Assembly: GCA_964611645.1 (NCBI GenBank)
Contig: CAZTAO010000074.1
Span: 1-19,127, forward strand
DNA: 19,127 bases
Direction of reading: 5' to 3'
Origin: CAZTAO01 sp964611645
GTDB taxonomy: Bacteria > Armatimonadota > UBA5829
Shown here: in pieces, positions 8,831 to 16,515 of the stretch
Position numbering within the stretch: the stretch's first letter is position 1
Layout of the letters: each line of letters opens with the position of its first letter
Made by a program: the position numbers and the translations under genes
Notes under the pieces: generated by a model
The model's database searches: none
Told to the model about the DNA's origin: nothing
The model's input: only the letters and a program-made list of their open reading frames with translations

Positions 8831-8850
8831 GTAGGGTGGGTTTTCGTCCT

Positions 8851-9792
8851 CTAGAACCCCAGCAGGCTGCTGCCGCCGCCTTGCTCTTTCTTGATCTGGA
8901 ACTTCGCGTAGGGCATGTCGTATGTGTCCCAGATGTTGTCGAGCCATGCGTTGGAGTATTCCACGGCCTGATCGATCTCCGGCTGCACTGCGCTCATTCC
9001 CTTCAGCGATGTGATAAGCCCGGATATGTTGGCGTTGGGGTCCGCGGGGTTGTGTTGCCCCAGGCTGTACGCTATGAGATACACTGCCTGGGTCTGCTTG
9101 GCGATGACCTGCCTGAACGCGCCGCCGATCCCCCTGCAATCCTGTGGCGCCGGTTTGCTGTCGAAGTAGGTTAGCGTGTTAAGCCAGTTCCCATACTGGC
9201 GGGTCAGCTCCTTCTTGAAATCGGCCAACGGGTCTGCCATCTCGCCAGATGCGTCCGGGTCCGAGGCAGTATCCATCATCTGGAGCAATGCTTTCGCCTG
9301 CCCGGTAGAGATAAGCGTGAAGGCCTTGGTGGTATCCGGCAACAGGACATTCTCCCTGTGCTTTTCTATGTAGGCTATGTGATTCAGGTAGTCCAGCATC
9401 GCAGCCGATGGCTTAGGTTTGGGTTGGGCGGCGGGGGTGTTATCGCCTGCGGGAGGAACCGCGGGCGGCGCGGATAGCACTTCCCCGCCGGCGGGGGCTG
9501 CGGGAGGGGCCGTAATCACTCCACCCGGCTGCACCACGGGCGGCGCCGCATTCAGGACGCTCGCATCCGGAGGAGACACTATCCCCGGCGCGGATATGAC
9601 GTTCTTGGGGCGGCTCATCAGGAGAATTACGATGATAGCAAGCAGGACCACTGCCCCAATGATCGCGCCGATGGCGATCTTGCGGTTCTTGTCGGAGTTT
9701 GCGGATTCGGCGTTGACGTGCCCACACTTGAGACACGAAACGGCATTTGGCGCCATCTCAGCGCCGCACTTGGAACAGAAATGTTGAGCCAT
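8851..9792 (-). CDS. Zinc-ribbon single-pass membrane protein of unknown function
   Basis: A 313-residue protein. It starts at ATG 9792, preceded by GAGGTGAT. Residues 1-24 are a zinc ribbon with C6, C9, C20 and C23 (CSKCG...CLKCG), the zinc_ribbon_2 type. A charged stretch (NSDKNRK) then leads into one hydrophobic helix at 39-59 (IAIGAIIGAVVLLAIIVILLM). After it comes a Pro/Ala/Gly-rich linker (about 62-128) with repeated APPAAPAGG-like units. A mainly helical C-terminal region (about 130-313) ends in QGGGSSLLGF. The positive-inside rule puts the zinc ribbon in the cytoplasm and the C-terminal part outside. I do not recognise the C-terminal domain. The architecture is common in uncharacterised envelope proteins. 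It is transcribed divergently from the glycosidase set, from a promoter overlapping a palindrome. Confidence 0.85.
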   Translation of the reverse strand: MAQHFCSKCGAEMAPNAVSCLKCGHVNAESANSDKNRKIAIGAIIGAVVLLAIIVILLMSRPKNVISAPGIVSPPDASVLNAAPPVVQPGGVITAPPAAPAGGEVLSAPPAVPPAGDNTPAAQPKPKPSAAMLDYLNHIAYIEKHRENVLLPDTTKAFTLISTGQAKALLQMMDTASDPDASGEMADPLADFKKELTRQYGNWLNTLTYFDSKPAPQDCRGIGGAFRQVIAKQTQAVYLIAYSLGQHNPADPNANISGLITSLKGMSAVQPEIDQAVEYSNAWLDNIWDTYDMPYAKFQIKKEQGGGSSLLGF

Positions 9793-9813
9793 TGTTCATC
9801 ACCTCGCAACTCA

Positions 9814-9841
9814 AGTATACCACGCGTGGTACCGGCGTCAA
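9814..9841 (-). promoter_or_regulatory. Sigma70 promoter of the zinc-ribbon gene
   Basis: On the minus strand, TTGACG (9841-9836) and TATACT (9819-9814) are separated by 16 bases, about 22 bases before the start codon. The leader is very short but includes the GAGGTGAT ribosome site. Confidence 0.6.
9818..9831. promoter_or_regulatory. 14-bp perfect palindrome, candidate operator
   Basis: TACCACGCGTGGTA is a perfect palindrome centred on CG. It occupies the spacer and the edge of the -10 of the zinc-ribbon promoter, where a repressor would block polymerase. LacI-family sites are often CG-centred palindromes, but the regulator here is unknown. Confidence 0.5.
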
Positions 9842-9887
9842 TAGCCGCTGGCGTCGTTGCCGGTGTCGGGCGCTTGTGGAACCCAAA

Positions 9888-9916
9888 TTGACTTGAGTTG
9901 CAGCGCATTGTATCAT
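9888..9916 (+). promoter_or_regulatory. Sigma70 promoter of the glycosidase/beta-galactosidase/esterase set
   Basis: TTGACT at 9888-9893 and TATCAT at 9911-9916 have an exact 17-base spacer. They lie 33 bases before the ATG at 9950. A second -10-like TATACT lies at 9929-9934 without a good partner. Confidence 0.65.
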
Positions 9917-9949
9917 CGGGAATGGCATTATACTGATGGGGGTTGTTCG

Positions 9950-12055
9950 ATGTCTGAACGCAGCTACGAATTCCGCAAGAGATTGAATATAGTCCACAAG
10001 CCCAACCGCCGCGATCCAAGCCTCAAACCCAACAAAGGCGAGATGGAGATCCGAGACGGTTGGAACATAGCGTTTGGTCCGGAAGCGTCCGAGTATGTGG
10101 TGAACGCAGCCAAGGATTTCCAGGATTACCTGTTTACCAGCATGAATGTGTCAACGCTGCTCGGTGGGCAGAAAACAGTTGTTAAGACGATCCTGCTGAC
10201 GACCGCCGCTGAATTACCCGAACTGGGACTGGGAAAGGCTCTTTCGGTTCCTGGGAGCTACCGGATAATCGTTAAGGATGCCATCATCACCATCTGCGGC
10301 TTCGACGAGCGCGGTGTCGGGCAGGGGTGTTTCTACCTGGAAGACCTGATGAACCTGCGCGAGGCGCCCTTTGTGCCGGCGATGGATGAGGTCCGCGCGC
10401 CGCTGTTCTCGCCTCGGATGGTGCACTCCGGCTGGGGGATCGACCGCTACCCGGACCAGCACCTGAGCGCAATGGCCCACGCGGGAATGGACTCGATCCT
10501 CATATTCATAAAAGCTCCCAACATGACCCCAACCGGCCATGTGGATATCAACGACCTCATCGACCGCGCGGCGCATTACGGGCTGGACGTCTACCTATAC
10601 AGCTATCTCATAGGCCGCTACCATCCCGATGATCCCAAGGCCGAAGAGTATTACGAAAGCACCTACGGCGAACTGATCAAGGCGCACCCGAAGGCGAAGG
10701 GGCTGATCTTTGTGGGAGAGTCGTGCGAGTTCCCGAGCAAAGACACTCGCACAACCGGTCGCCTGCGGTTGGACCCGGACACCGGTGCCAGCGTGAACGC
10801 GGAGGGCTGCTACGACCCCAAGGCCGACTCTCGTCCAAGCCCCGGCTGGTGGCCCTGCACCGACTATCCGCAGTGGCTCAACCTCCTCAAGAGGATAATG
10901 CGCAAGCATAACCCCGACCTGGACATCGTGTTCTGGACCTACAACTGGGGCTGGACCCCGGAGGAGGACAGGCTGGCGCTGATAAGGTCGCTGCCTACGG
11001 ACATCACCCTCCAGGCCACATTCGAGATGTTCGAGGATATAGAGAAAGACGGGATCGTGACACGCTGCGTGGACTACACGGCGTCCTTCGAGGGGCCGGG
11101 TAAGTACTTCAGCAGCGAGGCGGCGGTTGCCCACGAGCGCGGTATGCGGCTGCACAGCATGGTCAACACCGGCGGAATGACCTGGGACTTCGGAGTCATC
11201 CCATACCAGCCGATCCCGTTCCAGTGGGAGAAGCGATACAAGGCAATTCTGGAGGCGCACGAGAAGTGGGGGCTTACCGGCCTGATGGAGGGTCACCACT
11301 ACGGCTGGTGGCCGTCGTTCGTGAGTGAGTTGGCCAAGTGGGCCTATTGGTCTCCCGCTGTGTCCAGAGAGGAAATGGCAGACAAGATCGCCGTCCGCGA
11401 TTTTGGAGCCGAAGCGGGGCCGGTTGCAGTCCGAGCATGGAAAGCCTGGAGCAAGTCCATGCGGGACTATGTGCCAACCAATGAGGACCAGTACGGGCCG
11501 TTCCGTATCGGGCCGTCATATCCGTTCTTCCTCAATGAGAAGCCCGTGCCTGTGCCGGCGTCGCCATATTCACACTTCGGCAGCGAGATATGCACGACCG
11601 ACTACCAGCCGCACGAGCCTAAGGATGTAGAGACAGAGATCCACATACTGCAGCGGATGGCGGCGAAGTGGGAGGAAGGCAATGCGCTGATGGCGGAAGC
11701 GAAAGAGCTGACCCCCGAGGCCAAGCGCGCTGATGCGAAGCGGATGCTGGCGCTGGGCAAGTTTGTGCTCAACAGCATCTACACCACCATCAACACTAAG
11801 CGCTGGTGGCTCCTGAAGCAGAAACTGCAATCCGAGAGCGACCCGGAGAAGATCAACGCCATCCTCGATGACCTGACGCTGCTGGCCGAAGACGAGATCG
11901 CCAACGCCCAGGTAACCATCCCGCTGGTAGAGTTCGACTCCCGCCTCGGCTGGGAACCCAGCATGGAATACCTCGGCGACCGCGAACATCTGGAGTGGAA
12001 GATAGGGCTGTTGAGGAAGATCGTGGACGAGGAGATTCCGGGGTTGAGGAAGTAG
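9950..12055 (+). CDS. Cytoplasmic glycoside hydrolase-like protein (GH20/GH67-type N-domain plus TIM barrel), family unassigned
   Basis: A 701-residue protein. ATG 9950 (MSERSYEFRKRL) is chosen over an in-frame TTG at 9857, because that longer form would read through the promoter. GGGGGT precedes the ATG. There is no signal peptide. Residues about 45-133 resemble the alpha/beta 'domain 2' that precedes the barrel in GH20, GH67 and GH84 enzymes. Its signature is YRIIVKDAIITICGFDERGVGQGCFYLEDL. The barrel seems to start at SPRMVHSGWGIDRYPDQHLSAMAHAGMDSI. Conserved-looking acidic or aromatic patches are FVGESCEF (E257, E260), FWTYNWGWTPEED (329-340) and LMEGHHYGWWPSF (E447). I cannot assign the catalytic pair or substrate. 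The C-terminal third (about 560-701) is helical. Linkage to a beta-galactosidase and an esterase suggests action on imported oligosaccharides. A cleaved GH family assignment is not supported by sequence reading alone. Confidence 0.75.
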   Translation: MSERSYEFRKRLNIVHKPNRRDPSLKPNKGEMEIRDGWNIAFGPEASEYVVNAAKDFQDYLFTSMNVSTLLGGQKTVVKTILLTTAAELPELGLGKALSVPGSYRIIVKDAIITICGFDERGVGQGCFYLEDLMNLREAPFVPAMDEVRAPLFSPRMVHSGWGIDRYPDQHLSAMAHAGMDSILIFIKAPNMTPTGHVDINDLIDRAAHYGLDVYLYSYLIGRYHPDDPKAEEYYESTYGELIKAHPKAKGLIFVGESCEFPSKDTRTTGRLRLDPDTGASVNAEGCYDPKADSRPSPGWWPCTDYPQWLNLLKRIMRKHNPDLDIVFWTYNWGWTPEEDRLALIRSLPTDITLQATFEMFEDIEKDGIVTRCVDYTASFEGPGKYFSSEAAVAHERGMRLHSMVNTGGMTWDFGVIPYQPIPFQWEKRYKAILEAHEKWGLTGLMEGHHYGWWPSFVSELAKWAYWSPAVSREEMADKIAVRDFGAEAGPVAVRAWKAWSKSMRDYVPTNEDQYGPFRIGPSYPFFLNEKPVPVPASPYSHFGSEICTTDYQPHEPKDVETEIHILQRMAAKWEEGNALMAEAKELTPEAKRADAKRMLALGKFVLNSIYTTINTKRWWLLKQKLQSESDPEKINAILDDLTLLAEDEIANAQVTIPLVEFDSRLGWEPSMEYLGDREHLEWKIGLLRKIVDEEIPGLRK

Positions 12056-12063
12056 CCGAGAGG

Positions 12064-12143
12064 GATGGGACGAATGGGACCTGTGGGACTTATGCGACAG
12101 CCCCTTTGGTCCTATATGTCCTATTAGTCGTATATGTCCTATC
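12064..12143. repeat. Inverted array of 9-bp repeat units
   Basis: Four 9-base units ending GGGAC (the fourth reads GCGAC) occupy 12067-12098. A 10-base centre separates them from four 9-base units beginning GTCC (the third reads GTCG), at 12109-12139. The halves are inverse to each other and can fold into an imperfect stem of about 35 bases. The array fills most of the 121-base gap between the glycosidase and the beta-galactosidase and ends about 20 bases before the ribosome site AAAGAGG (12165-12171). It could attenuate or separate the two transcripts. Confidence 0.7.
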
Positions 12144-12176
12144 AAACCCCATTGAGCAACCAAGAAAGAGGCCACT

Positions 12177-15100
12177 ATGAACGACTGGGAGAACCCTGGA
12201 CTGCTGCACATCAACCGCCTGCCTGCGCGGGCTTATACTTTTGCTTACCCGAATGAGGCTTCCGCCAAGACCTTCGAGCGGGGGGCTTCGCCGTGGTTTC
12301 AACTGCTCAATGGGGTGTGGAAGTTCAGCTACTCCGAGACGCCGGAACTTGCCCAGGAAGATTTCTTCGAGGAAGATTATTACGATGCCTGGTGGGATGA
12401 TCTGCCAGTGCCAAGCTGCTGGCAGATGCATGGATATGGACAGCAGCAGTATACCAACGTGCAGTTCCCCTTCCCCGTCGACCCTCCCCTGGTGCCCACC
12501 GAAAACCCCACCGGCTCCTATCGGCGCGAGTTCGTTGTGCCTGAACGATGGGATGGGATGCGGATAACCCTGCGGTTCGAGGGGGTGGATTCGGCGTTCT
12601 ATGTGTGGGTGAACGGCAAGCAGGTAGGCTTCAGCAAGGGCAGCCGGATTCCCGCGGAGTTCGACGTAACCGACTTGGTGCGGCCCGGCAAGAACGTGCT
12701 GGCGGTGCAGGTCTACCAGTGGTCCGACGGCACATACTGCGAAGACCAGGACATGTGGTGGCTCTCCGGCATATTCCGGGATGTTATGTTGCTGGCGACT
12801 CCTAAGCAGCATCTGCGGGACGTGCAGGTTACCACCACTTTCGACAAAGACTACCGCGACGGCGTGCTGTCCGTGCGAGCGGACATTGTTAACCAAGGCA
12901 AGAAGGCCGCAGCGGGTTACTCTCTGGAAGCCGTGCTGCTAGATGCCAGGGGAGAGACCGTGGTCTCCGACAGCGCAGCCGTGGCGGTTGGCGCGGGCGG
13001 GAGTTCCTCGGTCAAGTTTGAGGAGAAGGTGACAGCGCCGCAGAAGTGGAGCGCGGAGATTCCTTACCTCTACACGCTGCTGCTCACCCTGAAGGACGCT
13101 ACGGGCAGGACCGTTGAAGTCACCCCGGTGAGGGTTGGCTTCCGGGAAGTGAAGATCGAGGACTGCCAGCTCTTCGTGAATGGGGTGTCTATCAAGCTCA
13201 AAGGCACCAACAGGCACGAGTTCCACACCGACCTTGGCCGCACGATCCCTCTGCAGGTGATGATAGATGACATCCTCCAGATCAAGAAGAGCAACCTGAA
13301 TGCCGTTCGCACCTCGCACTACTCCAACGACCCACGGTGGCTGGACCTGTGCGACCTGTACGGCCTCTACGTGATCGATGAGTGCGACCTTGAGACCCAC
13401 GGCTTTGCGCTGGTCGGCTGGCGAGGCAACCCGCCTGAAGACCCGGCGTGGGAGGCGGCGTGCGTGGACAGAATGGAGCGGATGGTCCAGCGAGACAAAA
13501 ATCACCCGTCGATCATCTTCTGGTCGCTGGGAAATGAGTCCAACTTCGGTCCGGGCCACGAGGCTATGGCCAAGCTGGCGCGAGAGATCGACCCCGGCAG
13601 ACCCATCCACTACGAAGGCGACTATGACCTTGTGACTACAGACATGTACAGCCGCATGTACACCCACGTCGACGATGTTATCAAGATCGGCGAAGGCACA
13701 TTCGATATCCCGACAGCCAAGCGCGACTACCGCGACCTGCCGTATATTCTCTGCGAGTATGCGCACACCATGGGCAACGGCCCCGGCGGACTGCTGGAAT
13801 ACTGGGAAGCTATATACAAATACCCACGCTGCATCGGAGCATTCATCTGGGAGTGGATCGATCATGGTATCAGGCAGGTTGCCGAGAACGGCCAGGAGTA
13901 CTTCGCATACGGCGGCGATTTTGGCGATTATCCCAACGATGGCAACTTCGTCTGCGACGGAGTCCTGTTCCCAGACCGCAATCCCTCACCATGCCTTGGG
14001 GAATACAAGAAGGTAATCGAGCCGGTGAAGGTGGAGGCGGTGGACCTCGCGAGTGGCAAGTTCAAGGTGACCAACCTCTATGACTTCAGGGACCTGAGCC
14101 ATCTGCTGCTTTCGTGGTCGGTGATGGGCGATGGGAAGATATCACAGAGTGGCTCGATGCCCGCGCCCGAGGTTGCGCCGCACTGCTCCGCAGAAGTCAC
14201 GATCCCCTACGCCGGTTGCGCATCTGCGGGCGAGCGGTTTGTGAACCTGTCATTCCTGTTGGCTCAGGACGAGACTTGGGCGGAGCGGGGGCTTGAGGTG
14301 GCTTGGGGGCAGTTTGCCCTGCCGGTGGTTGAGCGGAGTCGAAACCACCAACCAGTGGAAAGCGGAAAGTGGAGAGCGGAGAGCAGAATGACGGTGGCCG
14401 AGACCTCCACCGAGATTCGAGTTGCTGGCGCGGACGTTGAAGTGGTATTCGACCGCGTGTTCGGGCGGCTGGCTTCGTGGAAATGTGCGGGGCGGGATAT
14501 GCTCAGTTCCGGGCCAAGGCTCAACTTCTGGCGCGCGACTACAGACAACGACCGCGCCTGGGATAATGCCAAGGCCTGGCGGGATGCGGGTTACGATCAT
14601 CTGGCGCACAAGACTTTGGGTGTGACGGCGGAGCAAATGGGTGACGGAACGGTGCGCGTAGTGGTCAAATCCCGCATTGCGCCGCCGATCCACGACCGCA
14701 AGTTCATCTGCGACTACACCTACACCATATCCTCCGACGGGGCAATAGGGGTCGAAGCTCACGGCGTGCCTCACGGCGACTGGGGCGATTCTATGCCAAG
14801 GATCGGGCTTACCATGGCCCTACCGGTCGGGTTCCAGGATGTGTCATGGTTCGGGCCGGGGCCGGGTGAATCCTACCCGGATATCTGCCAGGCCGCGAGA
14901 GTGGGGTTGTATCGGGCAAGTGTGGATGAGCTCTACACACCATACATCTACCCGCAGGAGAACGGCAACCGGATGGATGCGAGGTGGATATCGCTGACGG
15001 ATATCCGGGGAGCCGGGCTGCTGGTGGCGGGACAACCCACCATCAACTTCAGCGCGCAGCGTTTCACCGCCGAGGACCTTGAGAAAGCGCGTCACCAGCA

Positions 15101-15254
15101 CGAGCTTATCCCGCGTGACGAAGTGATTCTCAACCTGGACTACCAGCAGAACGGAATAGGCACCGCAAGCTGCGGCCCTGGACCGTGGGAGCGGTACATA
15201 CTGCATCCACGGGAGTTCCGGTTTGGGGTCGTGCTGAGGGCGGTTTTGGCGTAG
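12177..15254 (+). CDS. lacZ: Beta-galactosidase, LacZ-type, GH2
   Basis: A 1025-residue enzyme that releases terminal beta-D-galactose from oligosaccharides. It has the five-domain LacZ layout: sugar-binding jelly roll (about 40-205, VPSCWQMHGYGQQQYTN), immunoglobulin-like domain (about 207-325), TIM barrel (about 327-620), second beta domain (about 620-712) and small-chain domain (about 738-1025, LNFWRATTDND, GPGESYPD, YPQENGNR). The acid/base is E454 in FWSLGNES and the nucleophile E527 in ILCEYAHTMGN. Both match E. coli E461 and E537 in context and spacing. No signal peptide is present, so it is cytoplasmic. AAAGAGG precedes ATG 12177. Residues about 716-737 (VVERSRNHQPVESGKWRAESRM) are encoded by a palindrome and a purine-rich repeat carried in frame at a domain linker. 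The true substrate may be a galactoside of plant or algal glycan rather than lactose. Confidence 0.95.
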   Translation: MNDWENPGLLHINRLPARAYTFAYPNEASAKTFERGASPWFQLLNGVWKFSYSETPELAQEDFFEEDYYDAWWDDLPVPSCWQMHGYGQQQYTNVQFPFPVDPPLVPTENPTGSYRREFVVPERWDGMRITLRFEGVDSAFYVWVNGKQVGFSKGSRIPAEFDVTDLVRPGKNVLAVQVYQWSDGTYCEDQDMWWLSGIFRDVMLLATPKQHLRDVQVTTTFDKDYRDGVLSVRADIVNQGKKAAAGYSLEAVLLDARGETVVSDSAAVAVGAGGSSSVKFEEKVTAPQKWSAEIPYLYTLLLTLKDATGRTVEVTPVRVGFREVKIEDCQLFVNGVSIKLKGTNRHEFHTDLGRTIPLQVMIDDILQIKKSNLNAVRTSHYSNDPRWLDLCDLYGLYVIDECDLETHGFALVGWRGNPPEDPAWEAACVDRMERMVQRDKNHPSIIFWSLGNESNFGPGHEAMAKLAREIDPGRPIHYEGDYDLVTTDMYSRMYTHVDDVIKIGEGTFDIPTAKRDYRDLPYILCEYAHTMGNGPGGLLEYWEAIYKYPRCIGAFIWEWIDHGIRQVAENGQEYFAYGGDFGDYPNDGNFVCDGVLFPDRNPSPCLGEYKKVIEPVKVEAVDLASGKFKVTNLYDFRDLSHLLLSWSVMGDGKISQSGSMPAPEVAPHCSAEVTIPYAGCASAGERFVNLSFLLAQDETWAERGLEVAWGQFALPVVERSRNHQPVESGKWRAESRMTVAETSTEIRVAGADVEVVFDRVFGRLASWKCAGRDMLSSGPRLNFWRATTDNDRAWDNAKAWRDAGYDHLAHKTLGVTAEQMGDGTVRVVVKSRIAPPIHDRKFICDYTYTISSDGAIGVEAHGVPHGDWGDSMPRIGLTMALPVGFQDVSWFGPGPGESYPDICQAARVGLYRASVDELYTPYIYPQENGNRMDARWISLTDIRGAGLLVAGQPTINFSAQRFTAEDLEKARHQHELIPRDEVILNLDYQQNGIGTASCGPGPWERYILHPREFRFGVVLRAVLA
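14324..14386 (+). repeat. In-frame palindrome and purine-rich repeat inside the beta-galactosidase gene
   Basis: GGTGGTT (14324-14330), a 12-base loop GAGCGGAGTCGA and AACCACC (14343-14349) form a 7-bp hairpin. A purine-rich tract of GTGGAAAGC/GGAAAGTGG/GAGAGCGGA-type units follows (14354-14386). Both look like intergenic dispersed repeats, yet here they are translated without a frameshift. They lie between the second beta domain and the small-chain domain. Confidence 0.6.
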
Positions 15255-15323
15255 GTACGAAGGATAGGACTAACTCGTGGCGCGGGGTGCGCGATGTATG
15301 GTTGAAAGGATGATTCATACAAA

Positions 15324-16472
15324 ATGCCGCTAGATCGTGACGTTTGGGTGCTTGCTGGGCAATCGAACATGGAGGGCAGGGGCGAGCTGATCCACGCGCT
15401 TCCGCCTGATGACAGGATATTCTGCTTCACCAGCGCGGGCTTCTGGGAGACGGCGAAAGAACCGATGCACAGGCTCTGGGAGAGCTACACCACCTCCCAC
15501 ATAATCATCAACCGGCGCTACCAGGCCCCCGGGGAAGCTGAGAAGACCGAGGCTGAGTTGGCCGAGATAGAGCTTCGCGAGCGCACGAGACACACCGGCC
15601 CAGGGCATTTCTTCGCCAAGATGATGGCGGATGCGACCGGTCGGGAGATCGGGGTCATTGCGGCGGCACACGGCGGAATGTCCCTGGAAGAGTGGAGCCA
15701 CAAGGAAAAGGGCACAGACCGCCTCTACGGCGCAATGCTGGACAGAATCCGCAAAGCAGGCGGAAACCTCAAGGGGATTCTCTGGTATCAGGGCGAGTCG
15801 GATGCCGGCATAGATACAGCTCCTACTTACGCCGAAAGGTTCGAGGCTTGGGTGAATGAGGTCCGCAAGGACACCGGCATACCCGACCTGCCGGTGCTGG
15901 TGGTCCAGATCGGCAGATATGCCGTGCGGTCGTGGCCGGAGGGAATGTGGGACCTCACCAGAAAGGCCCTCTACGAGTTGCCGGACAAAGTCCCGCACAC
16001 TGCATGCGTTACGGCAGTCGATCTCGGCCTGCTCGACGCCATCCACGTCAACGCCCGAGGCGCCCGGCGGGTAGGTGAGAGGCTGGCCAGAGTTGCTTTG
16101 GATATGCAGGAGAAACCAGGTGCCGTTTCGGGGGTGCGGGTGAAGCGGGTATGCAAGTCCGACAAGAAGCATATACCTCTGGCGGCGGATGTGATCAAGG
16201 TCGAGTGCTCGGGGGTTGTGGGGAGTTGGAAGCCGGATGAGAACATCGTCGGGTTTGAGGTCTACCAGGAAGACGGCAAGACTCTGGCCGATAGCTGCGT
16301 ATACGCCGCGTTTGGGTGCCCGGATGAGCCGGGGTCGATCTGCGTGGCAGTAAGCGCGCCCCTCACCGGCGGCGAGATACTCACCTACGCCAAAGGCATC
16401 AACACATTCTGCAACGCGGTAGACGAAGCAGACAACGCTCTGTGCGCGTTTGAGATCAAGACAGAGCAATGA
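15324..16472 (+). CDS. SGNH-fold carbohydrate esterase (sialate O-acetylesterase/CE6-like)
   Basis: A 382-residue hydrolase that probably removes O-acetyl groups from sugars. Block I is VWVLAGQSNMEGRG with nucleophile S14 and Q13. A glycine region, IAAAHGGMSLEEW, follows. Block III is GILWYQGESDA (Q156, G157, E158). The acid and base are D238 and H241 in LLDAIHVNARG. These are the hallmarks of the SASA/CE6 group. Residues about 255-382 form an extra beta-rich C-terminal part (AVSGVRVKRVCKSDKKHIPL onward), as seen in other members. There is no signal peptide, so it is cytoplasmic. It follows the beta-galactosidase by 69 bases on the same strand. GAAAGG at 15304-15309 is 14 bases from the ATG, which is long, and a 7-codon frame (15310-15333) overlaps the start. 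The likely role is deacetylation of imported oligosaccharides before or with galactose removal. Sialic acid, xylan or other acetylated glycans cannot be distinguished. Confidence 0.88.
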   Translation: MPLDRDVWVLAGQSNMEGRGELIHALPPDDRIFCFTSAGFWETAKEPMHRLWESYTTSHIIINRRYQAPGEAEKTEAELAEIELRERTRHTGPGHFFAKMMADATGREIGVIAAAHGGMSLEEWSHKEKGTDRLYGAMLDRIRKAGGNLKGILWYQGESDAGIDTAPTYAERFEAWVNEVRKDTGIPDLPVLVVQIGRYAVRSWPEGMWDLTRKALYELPDKVPHTACVTAVDLGLLDAIHVNARGARRVGERLARVALDMQEKPGAVSGVRVKRVCKSDKKHIPLAADVIKVECSGVVGSWKPDENIVGFEVYQEDGKTLADSCVYAAFGCPDEPGSICVAVSAPLTGGEILTYAKGINTFCNAVDEADNALCAFEIKTEQ

Positions 16473-16481
16473 TTCGCCCGA

Positions 16482-16514
16482 CCCGCTGACGACTCACAAC
16501 TCAGAACCAGCGGG
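16482..16514. terminator. Weak hairpin between convergent genes
   Basis: CCCGCTG (16482-16488) and CAGCGGG (16508-16514) can pair across a 19-base loop in the 43-base gap between the esterase and the PEP-utiliser. There is no T-run, so termination is only a possibility. Confidence 0.3.
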
Positions 16515-16515
16515 C

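Larger units (their letters stand above)
8572..8844. repeat. Long GC-rich palindromic repeat, split by the MITE
   Basis: If bases 8597-8791 (the MITE plus one target copy) are removed, 8572-8596 joins 8792-8844. The result is a 78-base near-palindrome running AAACCCCCCTGCCCC... to ...GTAGGGTGGGTTTT. It contains two internal hairpins of the form C-run, TTATCA or TGATAA, G-run. It looks like a dispersed intergenic palindromic element (REP/BIME-like) between two convergent genes. Other copies cannot be checked here. Confidence 0.65.
9806..9901. repeat. 11-bp inverted repeat shared by two divergent promoters
   Basis: GCAACTCAAGT at 9806-9816 and its exact inverse ACTTGAGTTGC at 9891-9901 are 74 bases apart. 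Read toward each gene, the motif is identical. It overlaps the -10 of the zinc-ribbon promoter and overlaps and follows the -35 of the glycosidase promoter. It could be a paired regulator site. Confidence 0.55.

Noticed and set aside
15310..15333. Seven-codon frame overlapping the esterase start, possible leader peptide
   Set aside because: GAAAGG touches its ATG directly with no spacing, and such short frames are common by chance. It is noted only as a possible translational influence.
15330..16469. 379-codon minus-strand frame opposite the esterase
   Set aside because: It mirrors the esterase gene almost end to end. The GQSNM, QGE and D-x-x-H motifs are on the plus strand.
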